A stretch of 64,000 nt of DNA from positions 1 to 64,000 of the forward strand of contig DASXFN010000061.1 in the NCBI GenBank assembly GCA_036489565.1, written 5' to 3'. The notes under the pieces were generated by a model. It worked only from the letters and a program-made list of their open reading frames with translations. It had not been told where the DNA came from and ran no database searches. The position numbers and the translations under genes are program-made. Of the stretch, positions 63,188 through 64,000 are shown one piece after another (position 1 is the first letter of the stretch; every line of letters begins with the position of its first letter). Origin of the DNA: JAICKN01 sp036489565. GTDB lineage: Bacteria; Acidobacteriota; Terriglobia; Terriglobales; Acidobacteriaceae.

Positions 63188-64000
63188 ATGAAGATTCCTA
63201 CTTCTGTTACTCCCGGGATGATCCCGGCCAAGTTTACCCGCCGGCAGCTTTTGGGCGGCGCGGGGCGGCTTGCGGTTGCCGCGGCCGCTGCAGGCCTGAT
63301 GCCGCCCAATGTGCGGCGCATGCTGGCGCAGTCTCTTCCGCAACGGCCTAGTTCGCTGCGCGATGTGAAGCATGTCGTCATGCTCATGCAGGAGAACCGA
63401 TCCTTTGATCATTACTTTGGAACGCTGGCCGGGGTGCGCGGTTTCGCTGATCCGTCGGCTCTGACGCTGGCGAATGGTCAATCGGTTTTTCATCAGCCTG
63501 ATGAGTTGAATCCCCGGGGATATTTGCTTCCGTTTCATTTGGACACGCGCTCTACGAGCGCGCAGAAAATTCCTTCCACCAGCCATGCCTGGGCAGTGCA
63601 ACACGAGGCGTGGAATGGCGGACAAATGGACCGATGGCTTCCGGCGCATCGCAAGGCCGATGGAGCCCACGGCCCTTATTGCATGGGCTATTACACGCGT
63701 GAAGATATTCCGTTTCAGTTTGCGTTAGCGGAGGCGTTTACTCTATGCGACGCCTATCACTGCTCAGTGATGGGGCCCACATGGCCAAACCGCATGTACT
63801 GGATGACCGGAATGATCGATCCGAATGGAACGGGTGGCGGCCCAATCATTAATAACACTGCTCCGAAGGAAGGCTATACCTGGACGACCTATGCCGAGCG
63901 GCTGGAAAAGGCAGGCGTCAGTTGGAAGGTTTACCAGCAGGAGGACAATTACGGCTGCAATCTGCTGGAAACTTTCAAAATGTTTCGCGAGGCGAAGCGT
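63188..64000 (+). CDS. phospholipase C (phosphocholine-type), Tat-exported, partial
   Basis: The frame runs off the window edge; 271 residues are seen. N-terminal Tat signal 'FTRRQLLGGAGRLAVAAAAA'. 'VVMLMQENRSFDHYFGTLAG' holds the nucleophilic/metal region of the acid-phosphatase-like phospholipase C family, and 'MGPTWPNRMYWMTGMIDP' is a further family block. Related enzymes cut phosphatidylcholine or other phosphoesters outside the cytoplasm. It starts 31 bp after the amidohydrolase and may be co-transcribed. Confidence 0.85.
   Translation, partial: MKIPTSVTPGMIPAKFTRRQLLGGAGRLAVAAAAAGLMPPNVRRMLAQSLPQRPSSLRDVKHVVMLMQENRSFDHYFGTLAGVRGFADPSALTLANGQSVFHQPDELNPRGYLLPFHLDTRSTSAQKIPSTSHAWAVQHEAWNGGQMDRWLPAHRKADGAHGPYCMGYYTREDIPFQFALAEAFTLCDAYHCSVMGPTWPNRMYWMTGMIDPNGTGGGPIINNTAPKEGYTWTTYAERLEKAGVSWKVYQQEDNYGCNLLETFKMFREAKR

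Overview
The window looks like the chromosome of a soil-type, polysaccharide-degrading Gram-negative bacterium, most probably an acidobacterium (Terriglobia-like). This is an inference from the gene families: an Oar-like TonB-dependent receptor with a carboxypeptidase-regulatory N-terminus, a CRTAC1/ASPIC-UnbV protein, a TPR-rich multihaem cytochrome, many Tat-exported glycosidases and many large TPR proteins. No rRNA and no CRISPR array were seen.

Layout. 1-3.1 kb: end of a TPR protein and a secreted GH31 alpha-xylosidase. 3.1-4.5 kb: a graveyard of mobile DNA (hsdR 3' remnant, tyrosine-integrase relic, a 48-bp copy of the 3' part of a tRNA-fMet gene, a frameshifted ParB-like pseudogene). 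4.5-28.1 kb: an L-arabinose-polymer locus with a multihaem cytochrome, two GH127 beta-L-arabinofuranosidases, a second GH31 enzyme, a CRTAC1 protein, paired TPR proteins, a TonB receptor, a sugar-binding lipoprotein/histidine kinase/NarL-type regulator trio, and araA. 28.1-36.2 kb: an integrated element of about 8.1 kb, bounded by a second copy of the tRNA 3' part and by the intact initiator tRNA gene (36177-36253). It carries a tyrosine integrase, excisionase-like genes, a serine recombinase, a replication-initiator-like gene with internal tandem repeats, and many small unknown genes. 36.4-42.8 kb: D-xylose catabolism (xylB-xylA), a GH3 beta-glycosidase and a LacI-family regulator. 42.9-48.9 kb: CLC channel, TPR protein, secreted metallo-beta-lactamase-fold protein, gluconokinase and MFS transporter. 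49-59.4 kb: a one-strand lipid cluster (acyl-CoA-reductase-like protein, second reductase-like SDR, pyruvyltransferase-like protein, two acyl-activating enzymes, enoyl-CoA hydratase, ACP, lipid kinase). 59.5-64 kb: a phosphofructokinase with PPi-type residues, beta-carbonic anhydrase, secreted amidohydrolase and the start of a Tat-exported phospholipase C.

How it works together. Arabinose-containing polymers would be cut by the GH127 and GH31 enzymes, taken up through the TonB receptor, and isomerised by AraA; xylose enters through XylA and XylB. The periplasmic sugar-binding lipoprotein, its kinase and the NarL-type regulator form a likely three-component sugar sensor. A 7-2-7 inverted repeat (consensus TRGKACA-NN-TGTACTA) lies upstream of both GH127 genes and in the gap between the TonB receptor and the sensor operon, and is a good candidate for the regulator's binding site. 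A separate LacI-type palindrome (AAACGTTT) lies in three promoter regions of the same locus.

The most interesting points are the array of three partial or complete tRNA-fMet attachment sites, which brackets the arabinose locus as well as the young element; the three-component system with its candidate regulon motif; and the unusual lipid cluster.
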